Notes: a model not told the origin generated them from the sequence alone. A DNA stretch of 64,000 nucleotides from Pomphorhynchus laevis (GCA_012934845.2 WNNJ02002105.1:1-64000); one strand, 5' to 3'. Positions 23,202 through 36,653 are shown, numbered from the stretch's first letter. Translations and numbers: made by a program.

Positions 23202-25960
23202 TAGCCGGACTCTTGAATTTACCAGTAAAATTCAGAGAACGGCGCCATTCCGAATCACGTATGGTGATTTATAAAATTAAAACTGTCCTGTCTATAATAC
23301 CGAAAAATCGAAAACATCAAATTCACAAGCGCTAAAATTAATTTGTTGATTATTAAAAGATACGAGACAGTTAATTTTTGTCGGTTTATATTAAACATCG
23401 TAAATGCTAATGTTAACCCATTAGCATTAAGTATTTAAAAAATATGTTATGAACATCTACTTGAATATTTTCGCTAATGTTAACACATTAGCATTAAGTA
23501 TTTAAAAAATATGTCTTGAACATCTACTTGAATATTTTCGCGCCCATCAAGACATTTAAAATTTCAGTAACAAATTGTACTCCAAAAGGTTTACTCTCGA
23601 TCACAATTACTTTGAAATTATAACGAGTTGAAAATAACGTACTTGGAGCATTAATTGTTCTTTGTTAATATGTGAATCAGTAGGTATGCGGATATTATTT
23701 CAGTATAATCAAGGTTAATTCTGCGCTTGTTAAATTTACGAACGCAGTTTAATAAATATCCGTATGATACGAAATTAAAATTACTTAATTAAATTTTAGT
23801 TTTTGAAGGAACTACAAAAAGTGAACTACTATAAGTGATTTTGCTGACGCTATGCGATGCCTTTGATATATGGCTCAGAAGGAAATTTATTGGTAATCTA
23901 TAAATTTAGATAAACATCGTACAAGCGTTAAACGAAATGCTTGTTACAAGTGCAATATACAATAAAGACTAACATTTTATATTTTTGAAAGATACATTAA
24001 GTAATCTAGATTTTGTTTAGAATAAAATCATTATTTTGAATTTTATGGTTCAAAATCATTATTATACGTGATTGAGTATACCCCGAACGATGTTTAAATT
24101 TGAAACCTGCATGAATCAAAAATGCAATAAAAATTTTAAGGCAGCCCATGTTACTCATAAAGGCTATATCTAAGACAGACATAAATGTCATCGATATAGT
24201 TACAATTGTTTAGTGAAAAATGTTCCCCATTAATCAAATTAATTATGTTCAATTTGGTTCACAAAATAGGCATTCAAATTCATAAACAAATAGCAACTAA
24301 TATCGCTTGTTTAATAAATGGTAATATTTATAGTAAAACAATAATTATCAAAAAATAAACGATTGATGTGCCTAATGTGAGCTTATTACAATCGAGATAA
24401 TTAATATCGAGCTTCCTTATGGAAATAAGGAATCTTGATCCAGTTTTTAAATTTGGAGTTTTAGAGCTGGGTCAATAAAATACTTAAATTTATTTTTGTA
24501 TGTCGCTTACTGCTGCTATAATCATCAGAAACAAAATATACTTTTAAATAAACTCTTTAAATATACTTACGTTGCTGATGATACCAGCAGTAGCTAGCGA
24601 AATATAAAAATAAAATAGTATTTTGTGGATCATGTTCGAAAATTACAAATTTAACATTTATGTTTAATTTTTGATTTTAGCAGTTAATTTTAAATTTCAT
24701 TAGAATTGCCTAATTATGTAATCAATGCTCACACCAAATAGATGTTCTTAATAAATTTTAAAGGTACACTACAAGATATTCCTACATTAATTATTCTAAT
24801 ATTGGTTTTCTTATTACCATTTAGTAACTGTGATCGAATGAGCAATGCCACCTACTTGCATGACATCAATAGATATCTTAAAGCATTAAACGCATTTTTC
24901 TTTAAATTTACATTTACCGAAATTTGCCATGTAAATTTCGGTAAATTTACCAATTTACAAATACGTTTTTATCGGATAAAAACTACTCACTAATCGAGAT
25001 GATTGTTGTCAACGGAATAAGTCAATAGGTTAAGAAAAGTTATATTTATATTTAAGATAATAATCAATTTTACCTTATCGTTGCTAAATATTTAAAATAC
25101 AGATCAAGATGGATATATTTCTTGCGGTCTTGTTTGTTTAGTGAAATAAACAGTTTTGAAAAATTTATATTTCACAAAATACACTGTAATGATAGGCTTT
25201 TAATCAAGAAATATCTTTTTGAAGAAATCAGTTAAATAAATAACTGATTTAATAAATATTTAAATGTTTTTATACGCTTAAAAAACGTTCAATCGGTTTT
25301 TAAAAGCGCTTGCTTTATTTACCGACTAAAATTAAAGTACAGATTAAAGTTTACATTGGAGAAATCAAAATTACAGAAAAAATATTTTTAAGATATCGGA
25401 ATAGTTCCGTATTTAATAATTCCGTATTTAATTTTAAATTTAAATAAAAGTTTAAAATCAAATATTTAGCTAACATATTTACTAAATTACTTTAATTTTT
25501 TGAAAATAGTGAATTGTTATAACATGAACAGTTCAATTAAATAAGTTATCTTAATAATACAAAACTTAATAAGTTTTGCTTCTGGGGCAAAACTACATTA
25601 CAATCAAATGAAAATATATTTAAAATTTCATTGATCATGGGTTTTATAAGGTCTACCTTCAAGTGAAGGTTGGAACTCCATTAAATAGCAGATCTACTGA
25701 ACCATTATTATCTACCTCAGTCGCAGAGCTTTTGAATTTTAATTACGAAATTCAAATCATACATATTTTGCCTATATCTTAAATATGGAAATAACCATAT
25801 CTTAAATACGGAAATATTCTGATATCTTAAATATATATTTCCTGTTATTTTGTTTTCTCTAATGTAAACGTTATTCCTTTAATTTTAGTGGGCAAATAAA
25901 GCAGGAGCTTTTAAATTACATCTTCATAATTAGAATTTCTAATTTTATTATAATTATTAT
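23202..25960. other. Intergenic AT-rich DNA, nothing recognised
   Basis: No convincing coding region is seen. A two-fold repeat of about 75 bp (GCTAATGTTAAC..CATTAGCATTAAG) lies at 23403-23541. A stem-loop at 24913-24945 has 13-nt arms (TTTACCGAAATTT) and a 7-nt loop. Short frames on either strand lack family motifs. Confidence 0.6.
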
Positions 25961-25964
25961 AATT

Positions 25965-26460
25965 TATAAATGTAGTAAGAGATTTCATTGCGTATAAGCT
26001 TGATAAAGTTTGCTCAAATGTAGTCGTTGAGCCTGGATTGCAGATTGTACCGGAGAATCTCGTGTACGAAAAGTCAACCACCATTAGAGAAAGGGACGCT
26101 TGCTTAGATATAGGTTGCAATGGTCTATTTGGGGATAAGATATGCTAGTCCATGTTGGACATATGTGTATTTAGTCATTTTGCACCGTCTTAATTCAATG
26201 ACTCTACGAACCCATACACTTACCACGAAAAGGGAAACTATTCTAAATACGGGAAGGGGTTACATTGATTAAACACTCTGAATTTCATACATTTATTGTA
26301 TCCACTACTGGTGGAGTTGGTCAAAAGGCGAATGTCATTCTAAAACGTATAGCAACCAAGAAAACAAACAAGAATGGGCAGGATTATCAACAAACTATAC
26401 GAGATCATCTCAAGTCTTAAATAAGCAAGTGGCTGCACTGTGTATAAGAGCTTTTCGGCG
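25965..26460 (+). pseudogene. Retroelement C-terminal domain remnant (RHN-VRD / EP type), copy 3
   Basis: The plus strand carries the same domain as the copies at 9880 and 19480, split over frames: VVRDFIAYKLDKVC, VVVEPGLQIVPENL, CLDIGCNGLFGDK, LDICVFSHFAPS, then a later block equivalent to the GG-x-G segment (TTGGVGQKANVILKRIA). It is old and broken. GC content is above that of the flanks. It is the only copy of the family here on the plus strand. Confidence 0.5.
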
Positions 26461-26469
26461 AGCATCAAG

Positions 26470-28886
26470 TTGAAGAATTTCAGTTTATGTTATTGTTTTT
26501 ATGTTTGTGTTTAGAAAGAAATTTATATAATATTATAATTTTAGAATAATTATAATTTTATTACCATCTTTATAATCGCTTTGTCAAAGCGATTAATTAA
26601 TTGACGTTATGGTATCATAAAGTCAATTAACCTAAAGTGAACTTTAGTTAAATGTCGTTAAATAAATAATAATTTAATATAATTAAATATTTATACTGAA
26701 AATAAATCAAAAGATTATATTTAAGTGAATATAAATATTTATTGGAGGACCAATAAAAATTCTAGACAATTTTATGTTGTATTTTACGTTGCAATACTTA
26801 CTGTTATATCATCATCAGATTATATACCAAAATCGTTATAATTATTTGAGTAAAGTATAGGTTATCCACTGATTTTAAATCCATGATTTATTCTGTCACG
26901 GTTTATTAATAATCAAATCAGTCAAATGAGCTGTTTAAATTATAAGCCTTTAAATTCATTTAACAACAGTTGCCATTCAAAACTTTACAGACAAATATTT
27001 AATGTAAAGATTATATATAATTTATAATATTAAAAATATTATATTCAAATATTTATGAAACTTTTAAATTATTTAAGTAATTATTTTTAAGTAATGACGC
27101 GTAACTAAATTTTACTGACTAATATTTCGGTTCCATTATATCCTTTATATATCCATTTTACATCCATTATATCTGTTCCATTCTTGATGCATGACTTTAT
27201 CTTTTTATTGGATAAAACAGATTATTAATGAATAACCTAATAACCTATTTAAGAAAATGTGGTTTTTTGAATGATTGTGTCACAATTGGGAATAGAAATC
27301 AGAGCTCTGTAGTCAGAGTTTCGTGTATATAAAAATAATGTTTTTGTGTTATGTGAAAATATTAAAACAAGGTGATTAAAAAAATAAAAATTTGGTTTTT
27401 AGCATGGGCTAAACTCATTTCGAAAATCTAAATTGAAATTTATTAAATAATTAAAATAAGTTTAAATTTTATTTAATAAAAAATTAATAAATCAGTATGT
27501 CATATATATTAATATAGGATTTATCATATGTAATATAATGCATTATATTTATAACCAATATAAAATACAATATATTTATAATATATTATATTTATATTTA
27601 TACTATATGTAAGATTTTACATATATTATTTATGAACCATATGCTCTTAAACGATAATAAGCTAATAATTTTAAATTTTATTTATTAATAAATAAACTTT
27701 CAAGTTTGTCAATTCTTTATTTTTTACTGCTTGAATTATATAATTTAATTATATTATTATAATCAGATAATAATCTGATTATCAGATAATAATTTTATCC
27801 TCGGAGATTAATAATCGCTGAGATTATTAATTATTAGCGATTTTGAAGTATAATTGATATAATTATATTATCTAAATATAATATAATATAATTTTTAAAT
27901 ACATAGTAAACTTTGTTGGCGATTTTGAATAAAAAAGTTGAAATAGTAAACTGTATGACCTTAAATCTATTTGCTACAACTCTGTAAGTTTACAGGTAAG
28001 ACCATCTGCGCACAGGTAAAAAGGTTTTATAAATAAAATATAAAGGTTTTATAAAAAGGTTTAAATGACTATTGCAATAGTCAATACTTGATGTTTAAAC
28101 TCCCTGATCAATTTAAGAGCACATCGAACGGATCATTGGATAATATTATATAGAAATAATGATAATATAACTAGTATATTTATATGATAGAATATAATTT
28201 AATTTTTATATTTAATTTTTATTGTGTATTGGGAAATGGCATCAATGCAATTTTTGCCATTTTGAATTCCGTATGATCATTGTTCTTTTAGTATTAGAGA
28301 ACAATATCTATAAATCGATAAAACAGATCTGATTTTTAAAAGCATCTAATTTACTCCATCTAATTTTCTCTATTGAGGAACTAAGAATGTTCATTTTAAT
28401 TCCCTGCGATAATTACGTCATTGAAGTGAGGTACTTTCTCAAAACTACCTAGAGAATTCATCTATTATATATTCCGCTGATAATATTGGTTGACCATAAT
28501 TTATGAGAGATCACATAATTTAATTTTTTTAACTCTCTCATAATTTATGAGTGAGTTGTTAAGCAGATCGTATTATCCGAAATGAAACATACAGATGTCA
28601 AATTATGACTTAATGGCTAAAGTAATACCACCTATAAAGTGAGCTCTGGTTTGGAGAGTATCATCAAATTAAAAACAAAGTATCCAGCAGTAAATCAATA
28701 TCAAAAGACTAATCAAAGACCAAAGCCGTACGAAAGCAAAGTTGAAAGTCTTACCTCAAAAAGAGTAATCAAGATCTATTAATGTTTTATTAAGTTGATA
28801 ACATGTTGTTGGAAACGGATGTTAGTTATATTGAACTCGGTGCATTTTGATTAACAAGTGCCTTTGGGGGAAGTAGTAGTCTATTA
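26470..28886. other. Intergenic AT-rich DNA, nothing recognised
   Basis: Very AT-rich DNA with short palindromes, for example 26573-26595 with 11-nt arms TAATCGCTTTG and a one-base loop. No gene or element is identified. Confidence 0.6.
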
Positions 28887-31800
28887 ATGAATATCAACCT
28901 CTTAACTGCGCTTGTTTGCGTCTACTGCATGGCAGCCGCACAAATTCTTAGAGAAGTAATCCCGGCTAGATTTTATAAGAGACTTCACAATTGTGTACAG
29001 CTTTCGTTCGTGTACCTGTTCCAAGGTGAAATATTGTCTACTACAACACGTTTAGGACTGCAATCTGGGTCAAATGGCTTATAAACTTTTGCTGTGTGAA
29101 GCAAAAGTTTACTGTGAAGCAGTAAGCAGAATCTGCTCATGATCGACTGAGTGAATAAAGTTTTGTTAAAGTATTTTTGGCAAAAGTACTTCTAGTTCTT
29201 CGACAATCAGTTTTCGAAACTAGAAAATATAGAAGATTGTTGGATGTTGTCTTTATTGATTTTACAAAGGTGATCGACGAAACGAGTGGCCAGTACCTTT
29301 TATATCTTGTTTGTAGTTAGATGTCTAAGAGATTCGCATCAATTTTGTTTCGAAGACTCTTAGTTTATGCCCATAATATATTACCGATTGTACAATATGA
29401 ATTCAGACCTTCCCCTGTACGGCGTCATCACTTTATGTTCTTCTCAATCTCACTAAAGTTAACTTTACTAAAGTTAACGTTTATTATCAATCTTAGAGCC
29501 ATAATGCTTAATTGAATTAATCAGATTCTTCCAGATGCAATTCGAATTTTCGACTCCAGTATTCTGAAAGCTTCCTACAATTAAATGGCATTTGTCATGG
29601 TGATTCATTTAGTCCTTTGTTCTTTAATCTATTTATTGCATTTATCTCTATAAATATCAGTCTAACATATGTTTCATTTTTGCTCTTCTAATACAGCAGT
29701 AATTTATCCGGATTAAATGAGTTGTCATAAAAACGGGTTGACAACAAATTTTAAAATACCCAAGATTGTCGCTATACCCAATAAAACTGTTGCTATACAT
29801 GTCTACAATCCCATAGCCAATAAGGTTGTCGTTTCATATCCTGGCCGTATACCTTCTTTGTTTTTTTGCTGCCCATAATATGGCGAGAAAGTACTTTTAT
29901 TAAGAGATATCTTGTATTTCGAATATCGTTGGATGGTTGCCATATTGTCGAAATCTGATATTATCGTGAAAGAGTGCACGGATGTCGATGTTTATTACGA
30001 CAGCTGTATTGATATATATAGCCTATACTTGGAGCTTTAAAAGCTCCAAGTATAGAACTGCAAGAACAATAGGCAATATAGTTATTTATCCCTTCACTCG
30101 TAGCGGCTGTCGGTTTAAAATAATATATTCTAAATGTTTCTAATTATTAATTATATATTTTATCATCACTTCCTGGTTATACTTTAATAAAGATATTAAT
30201 TAAAACTTATAATCTAACTGATTGCTTAAACGTTATTTATTATTTATAGGAGCAAATTAAAGTTTCCAGGATTAATCATTTCCAATATTACCATATTATC
30301 ATGCTAATTCTATTATATTCATGTTGATATTAAATATATTATTCTCTTTGACTCATTGATTCAGTTGTTGAAATAACAACTGCAACAGATGAAGTTGTTG
30401 AAATGCAGTCGTTTTTGTATTATTTTTGATATTTTGACAATTTTGCAATTTAAAATTTTAGTTTTATACTTATCTTTATATTTTACAATCGACAAAGTTC
30501 ATTAGTGATTATATTTCAACAAGCATCCATTAATACACTATGATTTACACCTTTCGTTAATGTAGAATAGCGCAGCTCGCTCATGTGGTAGAATTTTAGA
30601 ATTTCTGGAAGCATGTTGTGGTGTATGCATATTATTTAACATTATTGTTTCTTTACATTTAAAGCATACCTTGAATCAGCGACAGAAGAGATCAGCGGCT
30701 GTACAAGCAGTCTCAAATTCGAAAGGTAAAAGGAAACAGAAATTAAACAAAAAGGCCACAACTTCGACGGAAAAGAATAAGAAGAATGCAAAGGTCGATA
30801 AAATGGACAGATCGAAAACAAGCCGGGATTCAGCATCGAATAAAATAAAAAAGCAGCATCGTCCGTCTAAATTCAATTTTGTCGAAAATAAATGCAAAAG
30901 GAAACACCATAGCGGTAGAAGTAATTATAGGAAGCATCGCGATGAACATAATACTAATAATGGATATGATAAACAGCCACATTGTATTTTAAAAGCGGTG
31001 CCAGAGATGAATTCGACTTCATCAAACTACAACACTAGTTCCAAGCAAATAAGGAAACAGAAGAAATCAAAACAATTACATCCAAAGTCAAATTGGTCTG
31101 CAACAAAGACAGAAGATAAGAAAAGGAAAATAAACAAACTGGTTGATTCACCTGCAGGTGTTCAGTCTAGTCAATCTGATAAACCAACAATCAAAGTAAC
31201 AACGACTTTACCGGGTGGAAAAGCTGTAAAACATGCACCTCGCTCATCTAAATTATTTGCCTATTCAAATGATAAGCAAAATACGAAAACTCCAAATAAT
31301 TTCAATAGACGACTATGGATTCGATGGCAAAATAACAAAATTTTTAAGTTAGCTTCAAAGTGCTGGCGATATTTGGTTTCGGACTCAAGTTCAGATGATT
31401 CGCAAACAGATTATATGCACTTGTCAGGTTTCGCAATGGCCATTGATGTCAAATCTGCAGGGAATAGCTTTTCTAAACATGCAGTCAAAAAAGACCCTCG
31501 TCGGGAGGAGATGATTTCTACACCGTCCGGAGTTTATATGAAAAATGGCAAACTATGTGTAGGATTTCGTTACCGTTACAGATTGAGCAACTTTTTAAAA
31601 TCAACAGAAGGAAAGCTGTGGGTATTACGCTCCAACTATGCAGTGCCTGAAAGTATTTTAAATGAGATTAATGGCAATGATGAAATGATTTACGATCGAA
31701 ATGCACGTGTTGTAGTGAGCAAGCCTAGTGTTGGTTATGAACATCGATACAGGATAAGTAATTACTTGAAAACTTTGAATGTTGACGAAATAAGCAATCT

Positions 31801-33694
31801 GTACGATCAGGGTTACTTACGTCCAATTATAATGCCGGGCAATGCCCCAGGAATTGTTAATCAGCAAACTATAAAGTCATCAACCTTAGTCTTCACTAAT
31901 ATTTGGAGAGCAATTGCAAATCTTTTTACTTATCAGCACTGCGTTGAATACGAAACCTACAACGGCAGTGATATAAGCATTGACACAAGTAAAACGGAGA
32001 AAAAGAAAAATTCATTGACCGGAACAATAGGTTACGCTTTCCGCTATCGTTTGTCTAGGAAATTAGATGCGGAAAAAAAATTAGCCGGACTTGAAGAAAG
32101 TTCAGATCGGGTAAAGCTTAAGCCTCCAAATGTTTTATACCCTTATCGATACAGAGTCAGTAATATGCTGAGATCATTCAATATTACATACGAGGATATG
32201 GCTAAAATGATGAAAAATAATACTTGGGATGGGTTTCGCAGGAAGAAGGAAACAATAAAGCAAAAACATGACCGACAAATAAGTGTGTTATCCGAAACGG
32301 ATCAGCTGATCGGTCTATCGGAAGAAGAACGATTGCTTAAAGAAGCCAAATTGGTAGGCAACCCAGAGCTTAGTAAAATCCACATTGATATAAAAGACTT
32401 GTATCCGGCTGAGTTAATTAGTGTGGGATACACTTATCGCTACAGGAGAAGTCGGAAAATGATTGCACTCAACATAAGTAAATATGAAATTGAAAAACGA
32501 CGCTGGTTTTTGTTGGAGCAGAAATTTAAGGATAACACCTTAAAGTTATTAAGCAAGACTGAGCATTTGAAGCATTCAAATGAGAGCACTAAAGAGGAAA
32601 AGTATGCAGCTGAATTAATGAATACAGCAAAAACTGTCGGTGTTATTTTTACGCTTGACTATTCACAATTAACACCCGAAGAAAAACGTGTGGGATACGA
32701 GTATAGATATAGGATCAGCAGGAAATATCAGACGCAAATGCCGTTGTATATTTTAAAGAATCTCAACAATAGCACAAATCTTTCTATGAAAGTGTTTCAA
32801 AAGCTTAAAGCTAAGGATGAATTAAAAATCGATGAGGGGGAGGACTACTTTAAACAAAATTTAAACTATCACAGTCCACATCATTTAGATTATATGCAAT
32901 TAAGTGATAAAGTAAACGATATTTTAAATTCGAATAAAGCCAATACTTATAGTATCATTCGGAAGTACATGCAACGTAACGATGGTATATCATTAACAAA
33001 ACAAGAAACAGAAAATAAGGAAATTGGAGAAAAATGTCGAGTGAAGAGGGCAAAAGGCAACAGCAAAAGACATGGGTCAGCAACTAACAACAAATCGCGT
33101 AAGAAATTAGAACCGTATGTAGCGGATTCAGTAAAAGTCACCTGTGATGTAGATGATATTAAGAAAGAAAACCACATTGATAGTTTCGAAGATTATTCGA
33201 ATAAGATTACCGTCAAAGAACCCAAGCAGCTGAAAGACAAGAGCTCCCATCCGAAAAAGCGAAAGTCTACTTTACGAGATATTAAACAGTCTGATCAAGT
33301 GAGTAATAGGCCACAGCTTGACACAAAATATAAGGATAGCAGCTATACACAGCAGAACCAAGAGAATAAACCACTAAGGCCAATAGCATCTACGAATGAT
33401 CAACTCGGCAAGATAGACAACATGGAACAAACATTTCGCAGTGATGATGTTTCCGATCACGTGGACGTGACTGAATCGACAAAGGATAATACCGTTAAAG
33501 ATAAAATACATAAATTGACTAATCAAAATGATAAATCATTATCAACAGACCATGATGTCAAACAAGATGCAACTGCTAATCACAACCCCGATAATCATGA
33601 ATACGTAATAGATACTAAAACTGTATCGTTTGTAGAACTTACTCATATTTGGTGGAAACGCTTATTAACTGAAATTTTTAATTTAATCATTTAG
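28887..33694 (+). CDS. Novel predicted secreted Lys-rich protein with six GYxYRYRxSxxL motifs (two exons)
   Basis: Family not recognised. The large exon (30665-33694) is open for 1009 codons with no ATG until codon 47, so an upstream exon is needed. Exon 28887-28955 fits: ATG, 23 codons, hydrophobic core LLTALVCVYCMAAAQ (a signal peptide), donor GAA|GTAATC; acceptor TTTAAAG|CAT; phases match. Just after the join, NQRQKR|S looks like a furin site. The first 200 residues of exon 2 are very K/R-rich with NLS-like clusters. Six motifs follow, at 31559 (VGFRYRYRLSNFL), 31730 (VGYEHRYRISNYL), 32027 (IGYAFRYRLSRKL), 32132 (VLYPYRYRVSNML), 32423 (VGYTYRYRRSRKM) and 32690 (VGYEYRYRISRKY). Three W-rich amphipathic stretches (near WIRWQNNKIFKL, NIWRAIANLF and the C-terminal WWKRLLTEIFNLII) lie between and after. 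Stop TAG at 33692; AATAAA at 33726. Exon 2 as coding: near certain. Exon 1: moderate. A nuclear protein without exon 1 is the alternative. Confidence 0.75.
29200..29660 (+). pseudogene. Decayed LINE reverse-transcriptase remnant
   Basis: In several frames, RT-like pieces appear in the expected order: LLDVVFIDFTKVID (the F-x-D-F-x-K-A-F-D motif), FRRLLVYAHNILPIVQYEF (the Q-x-G-F motif region), and GICHGDSFSPLFFNLFIAF (the G-x-x-Q-G-x-x-L-S-P-x-L-F motif). It is old and broken in many places. It lies in the 1.7-kb intron of the RYR-motif gene. Confidence 0.5.
30023..30055. repeat. Palindrome, 16-nt perfect arms, one-base loop
   Basis: CTATACTTGGAGCTTT at 30023-30038, one A, then its exact complement at 30040-30055. 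It lies in the intron of the RYR-motif gene. Confidence 0.9.
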
Positions 33695-33725
33695 AATGTA
33701 GGGATAGGATATTTACTGCTGCCAA

Positions 33726-33731
33726 AATAAA
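33726..33731 (+). other. Candidate polyadenylation signal of the RYR-motif gene
   Basis: AATAAA lies 31 bp after the stop codon. The next 600 bases are AT-rich with nothing recognised. Confidence 0.5.
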
Positions 33732-34370
33732 TAGAAGATTGCAGAGGAATACGAAAACATTTTTTGACTTGTTAAAACTAATGTTCTATGTCAACACGCC
33801 TTTTAAACAAATAATGTAATATTCGTTAAATTTTCGATTATATTAAGTAAATTATTAAAAATGTTAAATTTGAATTGTCGAAATCTCTCGAGTCAGATAT
33901 AAACAAAATAGTGGACAACTCAAAGAATTATATTATTATTTTTGATTGAACAATTATTCAAGCGACCTTAATTGTAATTAAGGAGTTCCGTAATGATGAA
34001 TCCTTAAGCTATGAAATGCGGACTTGACTTTGTTTAAGTCTTTCTGCGTATTGACAATTTCGTAAATCCAGTCCCTAGTTGCAAATGCAGTCCATCACAT
34101 TGGCAATTATGTTTAAAGCAACATTGCTATGACATCCATCGTCAATTATTTGCAGTGTTCACCAAAATGTTTTTTATGCACTCATTAATATTCATTAGAC
34201 AAGATCCTGTCTAGTGTAATATCTTATACTAATACAGATCATATTATTTTTCACACATCCATAAAATAATTAAATATTAATTAAATAATTAATATTAATA
34301 AAATAATAATGAGATAATAATAAAATAAAATAATAATAAATTTTAATAATAAAATAATAATAAGGTGTCA

Positions 34371-34940
34371 GGCCCGATTTTTGAAACATATAGTTGGAGT
34401 ATCCAATAAATGTAGTACGACAGCGATCACATACTTGGCAAAAATAAAGCCGCTTAGTGTCCGATTATGTAGTAGTCTTAGATGTGTTCAAACGTCTAGT
34501 TATCTCCAACATTTGGTAGCTCTTGAGACTAAATTCTTAAACGTGGATCATGATTTAGCCAATTCTCCTGTGTACCTGCAAAACAGTTGGAGATCACCGT
34601 TAAATGTGAAACGCCCATTGATATGGAGGTTATCTATTCATGGTTTTCATGATAACTACTGTCGCCGACTTCTCGCTTGTCACCGCCGTGATTCTTCTTG
34701 TATATGCCGCTTCTGTGCTTCTTCCTGTGATGCATTGCTCCATGCTCTAGCCTGCCCTCAACTCAGCCTTATGTCACTTCAAGAGATTAATGATCTTCGT
34801 CATTGATCAAAAAACGACGCATTAAGAAGACAATATGTATACTTCAAATTTTGTTGATTCTGACTAATTTCCTATTTTGTAATTATTTGCCCAGCCGAAA
34901 GGCGGAACGGGAAATAAAACTCTGTATTAATAATTAATAG
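34371..34940 (+). mobile_element. LINE 3'-end fragment
   Basis: A 141-codon frame (34381-34806) ends with CRFCASSCDALLHALACPQL, the C-x-x-C-x(n)-H-x-x-x-x-C arrangement seen after the RT in R1/Jockey/I-type ORF2 proteins. About 130 bp of 3' UTR follow, ending in an AATAAAA signal and a TAATAATTAATAG tail. No RT is present, as expected for 5' truncation. The family is not resolved. Confidence 0.45.
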
Positions 34941-35969
34941 GAGACGATTTATTTGTTTATTTATTTATAGAAAGCCTTATTCTTAACAAAACCAATATTA
35001 AAAAATAACCATATACAATGGAAGAAAACAAAGGATTTAAAAATTATTATATTACTGTAAGTTAACCAAAAGTTATAATATTAATATAATAATGTTTAAT
35101 ATTTATAATATACATCAAATCACTTTACTGAGACTCTAATTTCGAATTCTTGTAATTTCCGAAAACGCCTTGTAACTTATAAATTAAATGCATATTTATA
35201 TTCATTGTGCCACAAATTTAAAGAATGGAAATATCTTTATCTTAAAATAGGATATGAACTGATTAATTTATAATTTACAATCCATAAGATTAAACCTCAT
35301 CATGAGGTTAAATCCACAATTGTGTTGTCAGGTTAAAGCACAATATTAAATATTTAAATTTGCATAAGTAAATAGAAAATAAAGTCTTTTGCATTAATTG
35401 ATAAAGTATATTGCAGATATTGAGGATTAAGCTCTGGTTTATTCAGATGTTTTATTCCTTGCTGCCTCAAACTCAGAGGCAGCAAGGAATTATTATAAAT
35501 CAAACTATGATTTATAATAATGAGCAAAAAGCAATATTTTCGTCCTATTAGTCTTCTTTCACGATGTCAAAAGATTTAGAGAGATAATTAAAAAATTTAA
35601 CTGCATTTATTGAATAAAATAGAAATTCAGTAGTAGCATGCATTCCGCTCTAGTCGCAGCCCAACAAGGGATCTCGTTGCAATTCTGTAGTATTTTTATG
35701 AATTGATTAATATTAATTATTAATATTAATAGATAATTAACTGTATTAGAATAAAAATTAGTCTTCAACTATACATGAGGGTGTAAAAATGTTTGAGATT
35801 ATTAACAAAATATGAGTTAATATACAGAAGCTAACGCTTTCACATATTCTCATATTGAATAACAATAAGCCTCAAAGCAGTCTTAATAGCAATAGTTGCT
35901 CGGCTTTATCGTGATCGAGAGATTCAATGGCAAACTAAGAGATTAAGAGATTTTATTTTATTAATTACA
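34941..35969. other. AT-rich DNA with a stem-loop
   Basis: Nothing coding is recognised. A stem-loop at 35454-35490 has perfect 15-nt arms (ATTCCTTGCTGCCTC) and a 7-nt loop. Confidence 0.6.
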
Positions 35970-35977
35970 GCTTACAC

Positions 35978-36455
35978 CACATATGGGCAAACGCCGGACG
36001 CGGGCCAAATCTGGTCCGCCGAGCATTTTTATCTCCCGCCAAATAAATTTGAATATGGTATATCCTAATTGTTCAATGATACATTAGTTATTATAGATTA
36101 GCATTTTTCATGATGGATATAGAAACATCCGGCTCATAGTAATACTCTTATTGTTTTAGCTCTATCGTTATTCTTTACATCCTGAGGTTGTGTTTGATCA
36201 ATCTAGATATTAATATTGATGACCTCGTGGCTCAAGTACCAAATAAACATTCGTATTAATTCTTTTCTTTGATAAATATAATTTTAAATTCATGCTGGAT
36301 TAAGAATATTAGAATTTATTTTTAATTAAAATTTGTAGTCATTAAAGATGATACTGTGTTTCGGAAAATTTGTTAATTTATAAATTGATTAAGCCCCTCA
36401 AGTACCTCGATGATAGAAATATGGCCCTCGGGATGCCCAAGCTTTCTCATTCCTG
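35978..36455. mobile_element. hAT-type non-autonomous DNA transposon, 478 bp
   Basis: The left end, CACATATGGGCAAACGCCGG followed by GCGGGCCAAATCTGG, matches the TGGGCAAAC..GGCCC..GCGGGCCA termini known from many hAT elements. The right end, read inward on the other strand, starts CAGGAATGAGAAAGCTTGGG and is more diverged. The 8-bp direct repeat GCTTACAC flanks it exactly (35970-35977 and 36456-36463), the length hAT transposases create. No transposase frame is present. Confidence 0.75.
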
Positions 36456-36653
36456 GCTTACACAATTACAGCTAAACAATCTTTTTGACATTAAGACAAT
36501 TTTATGGTTGCTTGTTATCAACAAACTAAAATTGATACAACGGGACCCAATCACATAAATGTTTCATGCAGAGTCTTGATGTAGATAATATGAAATATAG
36601 AAAGCCACATGTCATTTTCTATTATTAGTAAAGGATACTAGAAAAATAAAAAA

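Noticed and set aside
24742-24993. Plus-strand hydrophobic frame as a small membrane protein gene
   Set aside because: No homology recognised, no flanking signals, and the second half overlaps the stem-loop at 24913-24945.
34381-34806. Stand-alone Cys-rich host gene
   Set aside because: The C-x-x-C...H-x(4)-C ending followed by a 3' UTR and A/T tail fits a truncated LINE better.
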